Assembly (NCBI GenBank): GCA_034411955.1
Contig: DAOUMF010000087.1
Coordinates: 1 to 35,310, forward strand
DNA: 35,310 nucleotides
Source of the DNA: DAOUMF01 sp034411955
GTDB lineage: Bacteria > Chloroflexota > Dehalococcoidia > SM23-28-2 > RBG-16-64-32
Direction: 5' to 3'
In this document: one piece after another, positions 29,507-35,310 of the stretch
How positions within the stretch are numbered: position 1 is the stretch's first letter
How the letters are laid out: each line of letters starts with the position of its first letter
The notes under the pieces: generated by a model
The model's database searches: none
Told to the model about the DNA's origin: nothing
The model's input: only the letters and a program-made list of their open reading frames with translations
Position numbers and translations under genes: made by a program

Positions 29507-29982
29507 ATCTGAAGAACCCTTACCTCAGGCAACGATTCTCGGACGTCGATCAGTCCATAGCCAAAGCCTACCGCTGGGGCGCAACTGATCCCGAGCTAAA
29601 TGCCTATCTCGCGGGCTACCTCGTCGTGCTTATAAGCGGCGTCTACGAGGACTGCATCGAGCATCTCGTGAATCAGAGAGCAACGAGAAGTAATGACAAA
29701 GAACTGAGTTCGTACGTTAGAGAACGGACTCACAGAACTTTCATGAACCCTAACACTCAGAACATCCTTGGGCTGTTGGAAAGGTTCAGCAAGCCCTACA
29801 AGAAGAGCTTCGTCAGACGTGTGGACTCGAAATCCAAAACAGCCATTGACAGCATCGTTCAGAACAAGAATTGGCTCGCACACGGGGACACAGGCAAGTT
29901 TCAGGTGACTGTCCGAGATGTGGACGGTTACTTTCGGCGCTCCGCGAGAGGTATGGAAGTCTTCGAAGACATTATCAGCTAG
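29503..29982 (+). CDS. HEPN-domain protein (RiboL-PSP/MAE_28990-like), DUF262 partner
   Basis: A 159-residue all-helical protein starting at GTG 29503, coupled to the DUF262 stop. It has the HEPN layout. Helix 1 carries SGVYEDCIEHLV (45-56, with the family's acidic residue). After a basic middle, the C-terminal helix carries QNKNWLAHG (120-128). That is the position of the Rx4-6H RNase motif, but here it reads Lys122-Asn123-x3-His127, with Lys instead of Arg. HEPN proteins of this group are predicted RNases or RNA-binding effectors. Hand counts give 45-50% GC over 29701-29820, against about 80% in part of the next gene. This is probably the effector half of the module; whether it is catalytically active is uncertain. 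Confidence 0.8.
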   Translation: MNLKNPYLRQRFSDVDQSIAKAYRWGATDPELNAYLAGYLVVLISGVYEDCIEHLVNQRATRSNDKELSSYVRERTHRTFMNPNTQNILGLLERFSKPYKKSFVRRVDSKSKTAIDSIVQNKNWLAHGDTGKFQVTVRDVDGYFRRSARGMEVFEDIIS

Positions 29983-31348
29983 TCTCTCCAGGCCTGATTC
30001 GTCCCCCCTCCCGTAGCCGCTGCATCCACTCAGCGATGCGCTTCTCCCAGCCGATCTCGCCCGGCACGTAGTACGTACGGCCGTGCAGCGCCTTCGGCAG
30101 GTGCTCCTGGCCGGAGTGGTGCTCCGGGAAGAAGTGGTCGTACTTGTAGTCGCGGCCGTAGCCCAGCTCCTTCATCGTATTCGTGACGGGGTTGCGCAGG
30201 TGCAGGGGCACCGGCTCGTTGCGGGTGGCCTTGGCGTCCTTGAGGGCGCGCATGTAGGCGGAGCCCACGGAGTTGGACTTGGGGGCCGTGGCCAGGTAGA
30301 TGGTGGCCTCGGCCAGGGGGTAGAAGCCCTCCGGCATGCCGACGAAGTGGACGGCCTGCTGGGCGGCGACGGCGACCTGGATGGCGTGGGGGTCGGCCAG
30401 GCCGACGTCCTCGGAGGCGAGGATGACGAGACGGCGGGCGACGAACAGGGGGTCCTCGCCGCCCTCCAGCATGCGGGCCAGCCAGTACAGCGCGGCGTCG
30501 GGGTCGGAGCCGCGCAGCGACTTGATGAAGGCGGAGATGATGTCGTAGTGCCAGTCGCCGGCGCGGTCGTAGAGGGCGGCGCGGTGCTGGAGGGCCTCCT
30601 CGATGTCGGCGAGGGCGACGCGGCGGAGGCTCTTGGCGTCAGGGCGAGCGGACTGGGCGGCGAGTTCGAGGGCGTTGAGGGCGATGCGGGCGTCGCCGGC
30701 GGCGGCAGCGGCCAGCCCGGCGATGGTGTCGTCGCTGATCTCCACGCGCATGGCGCCGAGGCCCTGCTCCGCGTCGGCCAGGGCGCGTCGGAGGATCAGC
30801 TCGACCTGCTCCGGGGTGAGCGGCTCGAGCGTGTAGACACGGCAGCGTGAGAGCAGGGGGGAGATCACCTCGAAGGAGGGGTTCTCGGTGGTGGCGCCGA
30901 TGAGGGTGACGGTGCCGTCCTCGACATAAGGGAGAACGGCGTCCTGCTGGGCCTTGTTGAAGCGGTGGATCTCGTCGATGAAGAGGATGGTGCGCTGGTC
31001 GTGCATGCCGAGGCGGTCGCGGGCCTCGTCGACGATGCGGCGGAGGTCGGCGACGCCGGCGGCGACGGCGGAGATCGGCTCGAAGTGGGACTGCGTCATG
31101 CCGGCGACGATGCGGGCGAGGGTGGTCTTGCCGGAGCCGGGCGGCCCCCAGAGGACGATGGAGGGGACCTCGTCGGCCTCGATGGCCTTGCGCAGGATGC
31201 GACCCTCGCCCACGAGGTGCTCCTGGCCGACGAACTCGTCGAGGGTCTGGGGCCGCATGCGCGCGGCGAGGGGGGCCTGGCGGGCAGCGCGTCGGGACGC
31301 GGCCTGGGCGAACATATCGGGGGCCTTGGAACGCTTGCGGGCCGACAT
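29975..31348 (-). CDS. rarA: Replication-associated recombination protein A (AAA+ ATPase)
   Basis: A 457-residue RarA/MgsA-type AAA+ ATPase acting at stalled replication forks. ATG 31348 is chosen over the frame start at 31738: the N-terminal MFAQAASRRAARQAPLAARMRP is family-like, and upstream residues are low-complexity. Walker A is GPPGSGKT (68-75), Walker B is FIDE (123-126), sensor 1 lies in GATTENPSF and the arginine finger region is LLSRCR (165-170). The C-terminal tetramerisation part (EALQHRAALYDRAGDWHYDIISAFIKSLRGSD) is typical. GATAAT lies nine bases before the ATG and there is no ribosome-binding site. The 3' end overlaps the convergent HEPN gene by eight bases. Confidence 0.95.
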   Translation of the reverse strand: MSARKRSKAPDMFAQAASRRAARQAPLAARMRPQTLDEFVGQEHLVGEGRILRKAIEADEVPSIVLWGPPGSGKTTLARIVAGMTQSHFEPISAVAAGVADLRRIVDEARDRLGMHDQRTILFIDEIHRFNKAQQDAVLPYVEDGTVTLIGATTENPSFEVISPLLSRCRVYTLEPLTPEQVELILRRALADAEQGLGAMRVEISDDTIAGLAAAAAGDARIALNALELAAQSARPDAKSLRRVALADIEEALQHRAALYDRAGDWHYDIISAFIKSLRGSDPDAALYWLARMLEGGEDPLFVARRLVILASEDVGLADPHAIQVAVAAQQAVHFVGMPEGFYPLAEATIYLATAPKSNSVGSAYMRALKDAKATRNEPVPLHLRNPVTNTMKELGYGRDYKYDHFFPEHHSGQEHLPKALHGRTYYVPGEIGWEKRIAEWMQRLREGGRIRPGETS

Positions 31349-31357
31349 ATCGAAAGT

Positions 31358-31363
31358 ATTATC
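31358..31363 (-). promoter_or_regulatory. -10 element of rarA
   Basis: Complement of ATTATC gives GATAAT, nine bases before ATG 31348. A start point seven or so bases on would leave a leader of one to three bases. Confidence 0.45.
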
Positions 31364-31401
31364 GCACGTTTGTGCTGAGGCGACCAGGGTGGACTGCGCC
31401 A

Positions 31402-31421
31402 CCCCAGCCTGAAGGCTGGGG
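31402..31421. repeat. REP-like palindrome
   Basis: CCCCAGCC and GGCTGGGG form a perfect 8-bp stem with a TGAA loop, in the 213-base interval between rarA and the divergent APH gene. Similar palindromes occur as REP units or as ends of IS200/IS605-type elements, but no transposase lies here. Confidence 0.5.
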
Positions 31422-31490
31422 CATGACTGGGCCGAGGTCGAGGCTGCGGCCCCGACCTGCGGAAGGGCTGCGACCGGGAGGCTCGCACTT

Positions 31491-31540
31491 CGACATCCGT
31501 CTGAGGCGGACTCGCCTTGGACGGGCTCAGGACGAGCGGA
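31491..31540. repeat. Dispersed 50-bp repeat, copy 1
   Basis: Bases 31491-31518 match 33605-33632 at 27 of 28 positions. After a 2-base indel the match continues through CGGGCTCAGGAYGAGCG. It contains a 15-base palindrome (31496-31510) and ends about ten bases before the -10 of the APH gene. Confidence 0.75.
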
Positions 31541-31548
31541 ACGAGGGT

Positions 31549-31554
31549 TATAAT
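31549..31554 (+). promoter_or_regulatory. -10 element of the second APH-fold gene
   Basis: Perfect TATAAT with seven bases between it and ATG 31562, so the expected start point coincides with the A of the start codon or the base before it. Confidence 0.6.
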
Positions 31555-31561
31555 ACTGGCC

Positions 31562-32395
31562 ATGCAGCCGCAGGAGCTCCGCAAGATCGCCGAGGGCCGG
31601 GAGGCGGAGATGTTCGCCTGGGAAGAAGGCACGATTCTGAGGCTGCTGCGGAACCCCCAGGCCCAGCGCCAGGCGCAGTGGGAGGCGGCGGCGATGAAGG
31701 CGGCGGCGGATCGAGGCGTGCGTGTGCCCGCCGTTCACAGCCTGACGACGGTCATGGGACGGCCGGGGCTGGTCATGGAGCGCATCGAGGGGCCGGACCT
31801 GCTGACGCTAATGGGCCGGCGGCCGTGGAGGGTGTTGGCGGCCGGGCGTATCTGCAGCGAGGTGCATGCACAGATCCATGAGGCGAGAGCGCCCAGCGTC
31901 ATGCCCGCGCTGCGGGCCACTCTCAAGCAGCGCATCGAGTCCTCCAGCCGGGTGCCTGAGCACCTCGCCGACTTCGCTCTGGATGTCCTGGAGGGGCTCC
32001 CGGACGGCGACAGCCTGTGCCACGGCGACTTCCACCCCGGCAACATCATGATGAGCCAGGGGACGCCCGTCGTGATCGACTGGACGAACGCCACGCGGGG
32101 GGACCCGGTGGGGGACGTGGCCCGCTCCCTGGTGCTGTTCCGCATCGGGGAGCCGCCGCCGTGGTACTCCGCCCTGGTACGCTACCTGCGTCTGGTCGGC
32201 AGCAAGATCGTGACGTCCGCGTATCTTCGGGCCTACCGGCGCCTGCGGGCCCTGGATATGGCTGTGGTCGAGCGCTGGGAGACCGTGAACGCCGCGGCAC
32301 GGCTGGCGGCGGAGCCGATCCCGGAGGAAGAGCGATCGCTGCTCCGGCTGCTCGAGCAGAGCTACGCTAGGCTCAAGCCAGCTCCCGGTACATGA
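31562..32395 (+). CDS. APH-fold phosphotransferase family protein
   Basis: A 277-residue aminoglycoside/choline-kinase-fold protein. The catalytic loop is HGDFHPGN (154-161) with Asp156, and the metal-binding Asp173 is in VIDW. The N-lobe is short (LRKIAEGREAEMFAW, then TILRLLR) and contains no obvious glycine-rich loop. No resistance-type specificity is evident, so the substrate is unknown. Start 31562 is chosen because the perfect -10 is only seven bases away, which makes the longer frame from 31517 impossible to translate from that promoter. The 3' end overlaps the convergent acetyltransferase gene. Confidence 0.87.
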   Translation: MQPQELRKIAEGREAEMFAWEEGTILRLLRNPQAQRQAQWEAAAMKAAADRGVRVPAVHSLTTVMGRPGLVMERIEGPDLLTLMGRRPWRVLAAGRICSEVHAQIHEARAPSVMPALRATLKQRIESSSRVPEHLADFALDVLEGLPDGDSLCHGDFHPGNIMMSQGTPVVIDWTNATRGDPVGDVARSLVLFRIGEPPPWYSALVRYLRLVGSKIVTSAYLRAYRRLRALDMAVVERWETVNAAARLAAEPIPEEERSLLRLLEQSYARLKPAPGT

Positions 32396-32924
32396 ACAGG
32401 GTAACGCGGCCGTCCTCGTGGTCGCGGTTGGAGTACATGCGGTCGTTGAAGCCGCTGAGGCGGAAGCCCAGCGAGAGGTAGAACCGGATCGCCTCGGCGT
32501 TGTCGGCGCGAGGCTCCGCCCAGAGGGCGCGCAGGCCGCGTCGGCGGGCGAACTGGAGGGCAGCGTCCACAAGGGCCTGACCGGCGCGGCGGCGCCGACA
32601 GGGGCGGTGAACCGCCAAGTCGGTGATCTCGCCGGCGTCGGTCCAGGGCGGGACGAGGACGATGATCAGGCCGACCGGCTCGTCGCCCTCCACGGCGGTC
32701 AGGAACAGGTCGGCGCGGGCCAGGGCGTTGCGGAGCTTCTCCTCGCTGTATTCGTAGGCGACCGCCGTCCCGGGCGCGCGGCTGCGCCATCGGAAGGCGA
32801 AGGTATGCTGCGGCGGGCCGCCGGAGCGCTCCAGGGCGAGGACGCGATCCGTGGGGTAGGTCAGATCAAGTCGTGCGAGGGCGGGCAGGTCGGCTTCGGT
32901 GGCGGGCCGGACAGCGACGGGCAT
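32373..32924 (-). CDS. GNAT-family N-acetyltransferase
   Basis: A 183-residue GNAT. N-terminal VRPATEADLPALARLDL is the alpha-1 region. The middle VGLIIVLVPPWTDAGEITDLAVHRPCRRRRAGQALVDAALQFARRRG carries the acetyl-CoA loop, here with an unusually basic RPCRRRRAGQAL segment (about 106-117). ADNAEAIRFYLSLGFRLSGF is the classic beta-5/alpha-4 motif. It resembles streptothricin-type or GNAT-family acetyltransferases. Substrate unknown. The gene overlaps the convergent APH gene by 23 bases and precedes no obvious operon partner. Confidence 0.87.
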   Translation of the reverse strand: MPVAVRPATEADLPALARLDLTYPTDRVLALERSGGPPQHTFAFRWRSRAPGTAVAYEYSEEKLRNALARADLFLTAVEGDEPVGLIIVLVPPWTDAGEITDLAVHRPCRRRRAGQALVDAALQFARRRGLRALWAEPRADNAEAIRFYLSLGFRLSGFNDRMYSNRDHEDGRVTLFMYRELA

Positions 32925-32936
32925 CTCGGCTCACGG

Positions 32937-33548
32937 TCAGCGCTGGCGGGACCGGCCCCACTTCTCCCAGAAGACGATATTCTCTGTGGGCATGCGGCTG
33001 GTCGGGCCGAAGTCGCCCCGAGGCCAGCCCAGGGGGATGAGGGCCATGGTATCCACCCCTTCCGGGATGCCCAGGAGCTGTTTGACCTCTGCCTCGTGGG
33101 TTCGGTAGACAGTGGTAAGGGTGGCACCGAGGCCGAGGGCGCGGGCGGCGAGGAGAAGGTTCTGGACGGCGGGGTAAATGGAGGCGCCCGGTGGGGAGAC
33201 AGGGGCGACCATGGAGAGGTTAACGGCGGCGACGATGAGGACAGGCACCTCTGCCAGGTGGTTGGCCAGATGGTCGGCGGAGGCGTAGGTCTTGGCGATG
33301 GCAGGGCTAGCCATGGCCGCCTCTCTGAACGGCCCGTAGGCCGTGTTCCAGCCGTCGAGGTACCACTCGGCGATTTTGGCCTTGGTCTCCGCGTCGCGGA
33401 CGACGACGAAGTTCCAGGGCTGGCGGTTGCCGCCGCTGGGGGCGCGGACGGCGGCATCAAGCAGCGTCCAGATGAGCTCCTCGGGCACGGGGTCCGGCCT
33501 GAGGCGGCGCATGGCGCGCTGCGTGTTGATGGCCTCGAAGATATCCAT
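32937..33548 (-). CDS. Nitroreductase-family FMN oxidoreductase
   Basis: A 203-residue nitroreductase. ATG 33548 is chosen because GGAGG lies seven bases upstream. FMN-binding motifs are INTQRAMRRLRPDPVP (7-22) and APSGGNRQPWNFVVV (36-50). A C-terminal ALGLGATLTTVYRTHEAEVKQLLGIP region and a family-typical IPLGWPRGDFGP segment follow. Nitroreductases of this size reduce quinones, nitro compounds or enones with NAD(P)H, and sometimes F420. The gene is followed by the acetyltransferase at 32924, 12 bases away, so they may form one transcript. Confidence 0.9.
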   Translation of the reverse strand: MDIFEAINTQRAMRRLRPDPVPEELIWTLLDAAVRAPSGGNRQPWNFVVVRDAETKAKIAEWYLDGWNTAYGPFREAAMASPAIAKTYASADHLANHLAEVPVLIVAAVNLSMVAPVSPPGASIYPAVQNLLLAARALGLGATLTTVYRTHEAEVKQLLGIPEGVDTMALIPLGWPRGDFGPTSRMPTENIVFWEKWGRSRQR

Positions 33549-33596
33549 GGGGCGACCTCCTTGTCGGTCACAGACTAGCACAGAGGGCCGAGACGC

Positions 33597-34496
33597 TCAT
33601 CCTGCGACATCCGCCTGAGGCGGACTCGCCTTCGGGTCGGGCTCAGGATGAGCGTGCGGATCGCGCAGGAAGGCGATGAGCGCCCGGTTGAACGTATCGG
33701 GCTGCTCCATGGGCGGGACGTGGCCGCAGTCCGGGAGCACCACCTTGCGGGCGTGGGGCAGGTTCTCGGCCAGGATGTCGGCCACGAGATGGAAGTCGGG
33801 GATGTCCATCTCGCCGACGAGCACCAGCGTGGGCGCTGCGATCTCGTGTAGCCGCTCGATGACGACTGGGGCGTAGCCCGCAGGGGTGGCGCCCTCGCGG
33901 TAGTCGGCGGCGGGAAAGGCGAGCACCATCTCGCGCAGCCGCTGAAAGCGGCCGGGGAAGCGGCGCAGGCCGTCGAACAGGGGGTGGGTGAGCCACAAGC
34001 GTTCGAGGGCAGCGCGGGGGCTCGCGCCTTCGGCGGACAGGCTCTCAGCGCGGACGGCGGCGACCAGGGCCTGGACCTGGCGGGAGAACTCGTCGGAGTA
34101 GGTAAAGCCAGGGAGAGCAGAGTCGACCAGCGTGATGGAGAGGACGCGGGCCGGTCCGCCGGAGGCGGACAGGGCGAACTGAAGGGCAATGCCGCCGCCC
34201 ATGGAGAGACCGACAACGTGGGCGGCGTCCACACTCAAGCGCTCCATCAGGTCCGCAAGGTCGGCGGCGTAGTTCTCCCAGGTGTAGCCGGTGGGCGGCG
34301 CCGCGCTGCGGCCGTGGCCGCGGACGTCGTAGCGGATGACGCGGTAGCCGGCGGCGGTGAGCGAGGGCACCTGCTCGTCCCACAGGCGCAGGTCGGCCGA
34401 GTGGCCGTGGATGAGGACGACGAGCGGGCCGGAGACACCGGCGAGGGCGGAGTCCTCGAAGTATGTGACGATTCCGTTGGTGTCCAGGTGAGGCAC
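33597..34496 (-). CDS. Alpha/beta-fold hydrolase with repeat-derived C-terminus
   Basis: A 299-residue hydrolase. The oxyanion segment is LIHGHSAD (28-35). Ser98 in VGLSMGG is the nucleophile. The acid is likely in VGEMDIPD, and the histidine in PDCGHVPPMEQ. It resembles 3-oxoadipate enol-lactonase-like and other meta-cleavage hydrolases, with unknown substrate. The last 18 or so residues (HPEPDPKASPPQADVAG region) are encoded by a dispersed genomic repeat at 33605-33654. An in-frame palindrome at 34154-34170 adds a SASGGPA stretch near residues 110-116, so the natural core is shorter than the frame. Confidence 0.88.
   Translation of the reverse strand: MPHLDTNGIVTYFEDSALAGVSGPLVVLIHGHSADLRLWDEQVPSLTAAGYRVIRYDVRGHGRSAAPPTGYTWENYAADLADLMERLSVDAAHVVGLSMGGGIALQFALSASGGPARVLSITLVDSALPGFTYSDEFSRQVQALVAAVRAESLSAEGASPRAALERLWLTHPLFDGLRRFPGRFQRLREMVLAFPAADYREGATPAGYAPVVIERLHEIAAPTLVLVGEMDIPDFHLVADILAENLPHARKVVLPDCGHVPPMEQPDTFNRALIAFLRDPHAHPEPDPKASPPQADVAG
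33605..33654. repeat. Dispersed 50-bp repeat, copy 2, inside a coding region
   Basis: Second copy of the repeat at 31491. It contains TCCGCCTGAGGCGGA (33610-33624), a near-perfect palindrome, and spans the 3' end of the alpha/beta hydrolase gene, where it is read as protein. Confidence 0.75.
34154..34170. repeat. Short GC palindrome inside the alpha/beta hydrolase gene
   Basis: GTCCGCC-GGA-GGCGGAC, a perfect 7-bp stem with a 3-base loop. Related 15-base palindromes occur at 28385-28399, 31496-31510 and 33610-33624. Confidence 0.55.
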
Positions 34497-34505
34497 GGGG
34501 AGAAC

Positions 34506-35108
34506 CTAGCGTTCGGTGAGGAGATCACCTGCGCGAATAGCGGTCCGGGGAGGCAGCCGGAAGCCCTCAGCGGGGTAGCCGAGGAGGACGAGGAACGCCG
34601 GTTCCCAGCCGGACGGAAGGCCCAGCGCCTCCCTCACCGCCTTCTGGCAGAACAGCGGGGCGCCCTTCAGATAGCCGCCGAGGCCACGGTCATGAGCGGC
34701 CAGCAGCAGGTTCTGGAGAGCGGCCCCCAGGCTCTGCATGTACATATCGCGCTCGGCGCGGCGGCGTCGCCGATCCGGCCAGCGGCGGGCCCCCTCCTGC
34801 TCCAGGCAGGCGAGGAGGAGCAGCGGCGCCTCCGTGAGCTGCCGACGCGAACGCGCCAGCGACCTCTCGATGACTTCCGGCGACTGTCGGTCGGCCTCGA
34901 GGTCGACGCACCAGGCGGCGGTCATCGCCTCGACGAGGCGATGCCGCGACTGATGCCGAATCTCGACGAAGCGCCAGGGACGGCTGTGGTGGGGCGCCGG
35001 GGCGGCGCAGGCGGAGGCGATCAGCTCGCGCAGTAGGGCAGGCGGCACCTCGCGGGGGGCGAAGCGACGCACGGAACGCCGCCTGGCGATCGCGTCCGTG
35101 ACGTCCAT
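34506..35108 (-). CDS. Stand-alone FbiB-type nitroreductase domain protein
   Basis: A 200-residue nitroreductase-fold protein; the ATG at 35108 starts the family-like MDVTDAIARRRSVRRFAPREVPP, and the longer frame to 35180 runs through the previous gene. APAPHHSRPWRFVEI (about 35-49), LAAHDRGLGGYLKGAPLF and PSGWEPAFLVLLGYPAEGF resemble the C-terminal domain of FbiB. In mycobacteria that domain is fused to the F420 gamma-glutamyl ligase and reduces dehydro-F420. Here it is separate. The preceding gene end, seven bases upstream, looks like CofC/FbiD, which supports a role in F420 biosynthesis. Confidence 0.72.
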   Translation of the reverse strand: MDVTDAIARRRSVRRFAPREVPPALLRELIASACAAPAPHHSRPWRFVEIRHQSRHRLVEAMTAAWCVDLEADRQSPEVIERSLARSRRQLTEAPLLLLACLEQEGARRWPDRRRRRAERDMYMQSLGAALQNLLLAAHDRGLGGYLKGAPLFCQKAVREALGLPSGWEPAFLVLLGYPAEGFRLPPRTAIRAGDLLTER

Positions 35109-35115
35109 GGCGTCA

Positions 35116-35310
35116 TCAGCCGGAGGCTGACCCGCCTCCGGCGGGGGCGATTGGGCCAGCGCCTGCCTGCCGGTAGGCATGGCCCAGCCGCTCGGCGATG
35201 CCGAGCGCGGCCAGCAGGCGATGGGTGCCGGTCTCGGCGGGGCGTGCGAGCAGGACCGGCAGGGCGTGCGGCTCGTCGACGTCCTGGGAGAGCGCCGCCG
35301 GGTGTAGGAC
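35116..35310 (-). CDS. CofC/FbiD-like nucleotidyltransferase, C-terminal part (truncated by window edge)
   Basis: The frame is open from the window edge to TGA complementary to 35116-35118, giving the last 64 residues. The readable part, SQDVDEPHALPVLLA (about 8-22) followed by THRLLAALGIAERL, resembles the C-terminus of 2-phospho-L-lactate guanylyltransferase (CofC/FbiD), which ends with a D-x-D-x-P-x-x-L segment and a helix. The final PAGGGSASG tail is encoded by short palindromes (AGCC-GGA-GGCT and CCGCC-TCC-GGCGG), so the original protein end is probably earlier. The call is tentative because most of the protein is outside the window, but the adjacent FbiB-type gene agrees with it. Confidence 0.55.
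   Translation of the reverse strand, partial: VLHPAALSQDVDEPHALPVLLARPAETGTHRLLAALGIAERLGHAYRQAGAGPIAPAGGGSASG

Overview
This is a GC-rich bacterial chromosomal segment. Several features point, by inference only, to a Chloroflexota (Dehalococcoidia-like) environmental lineage: a fused transaldolase/glucose-6-phosphate isomerase with zwf and opcA, an orphan Flp pilin, genes resembling F420 biosynthesis, several genes that appear to be transcribed leaderless, and short GC-rich palindromic repeats scattered in intergenic DNA and even inside genes. There is no rRNA and no complete mobile element. Two tRNA genes are intact: Gly(UCC), and one with a CAU anticodon.

Layout. 1-2011: end of a threonine-aldolase-like gene, a DUF3108-like lipoprotein, a small membrane protein and an orphan OmpR-type response regulator. 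2012-2962: a poorly coding stretch bounded by a decayed tRNA-Gly copy and the intact tRNA-Gly, with a good promoter and small ORFs. 3225-10080: acyl-CoA catabolism, with an acyl-CoA synthetase, a crotonase, a DUF35/thiolase pair, and a divergent operon of a nitroreductase and a two-subunit CoA-transferase/IpdAB-like enzyme. 10308-11263: MBL hydrolase and Flp pilin. 11295-16879: oxidative pentose phosphate operon tal-pgi, zwf, opcA. 16993-20694: glutaredoxin-thioredoxin reductase fusion behind a CsoR-like operator, then a phosphotriesterase-like hydrolase and a LarA homologue in one operon. 20819-24625: site-2 protease with CBS domains, DUF167 protein, acetyltransferase, alpha/beta hydrolase and a degenerate GGDEF membrane protein.

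24744-28006: tRNA(CAU) followed at once by a truncated kinase fragment, a complete APH-fold kinase, a CoA-pyrophosphatase-like Nudix enzyme, a histidine phosphatase and a small DUF3303-like protein. 28007-29982 is the most accessory-looking part: a large imperfect hairpin, three spaced copies of a GC-rich repeat, and a translationally coupled DUF262-HEPN gene pair of lower GC. The pair has its own promoter and a perfect palindrome at the expected start of transcription. It looks like a compact defence or toxin-antitoxin-type module and is the best candidate for an undescribed system here. 29975-35310 returns to housekeeping genes: RarA, a second APH kinase, a GNAT, two nitroreductases, an alpha/beta hydrolase, and the end of a CofC/FbiD-like gene beside a stand-alone FbiB-type nitroreductase domain. 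Repeats recur through this last part and in two places supply the C-terminal residues of proteins.
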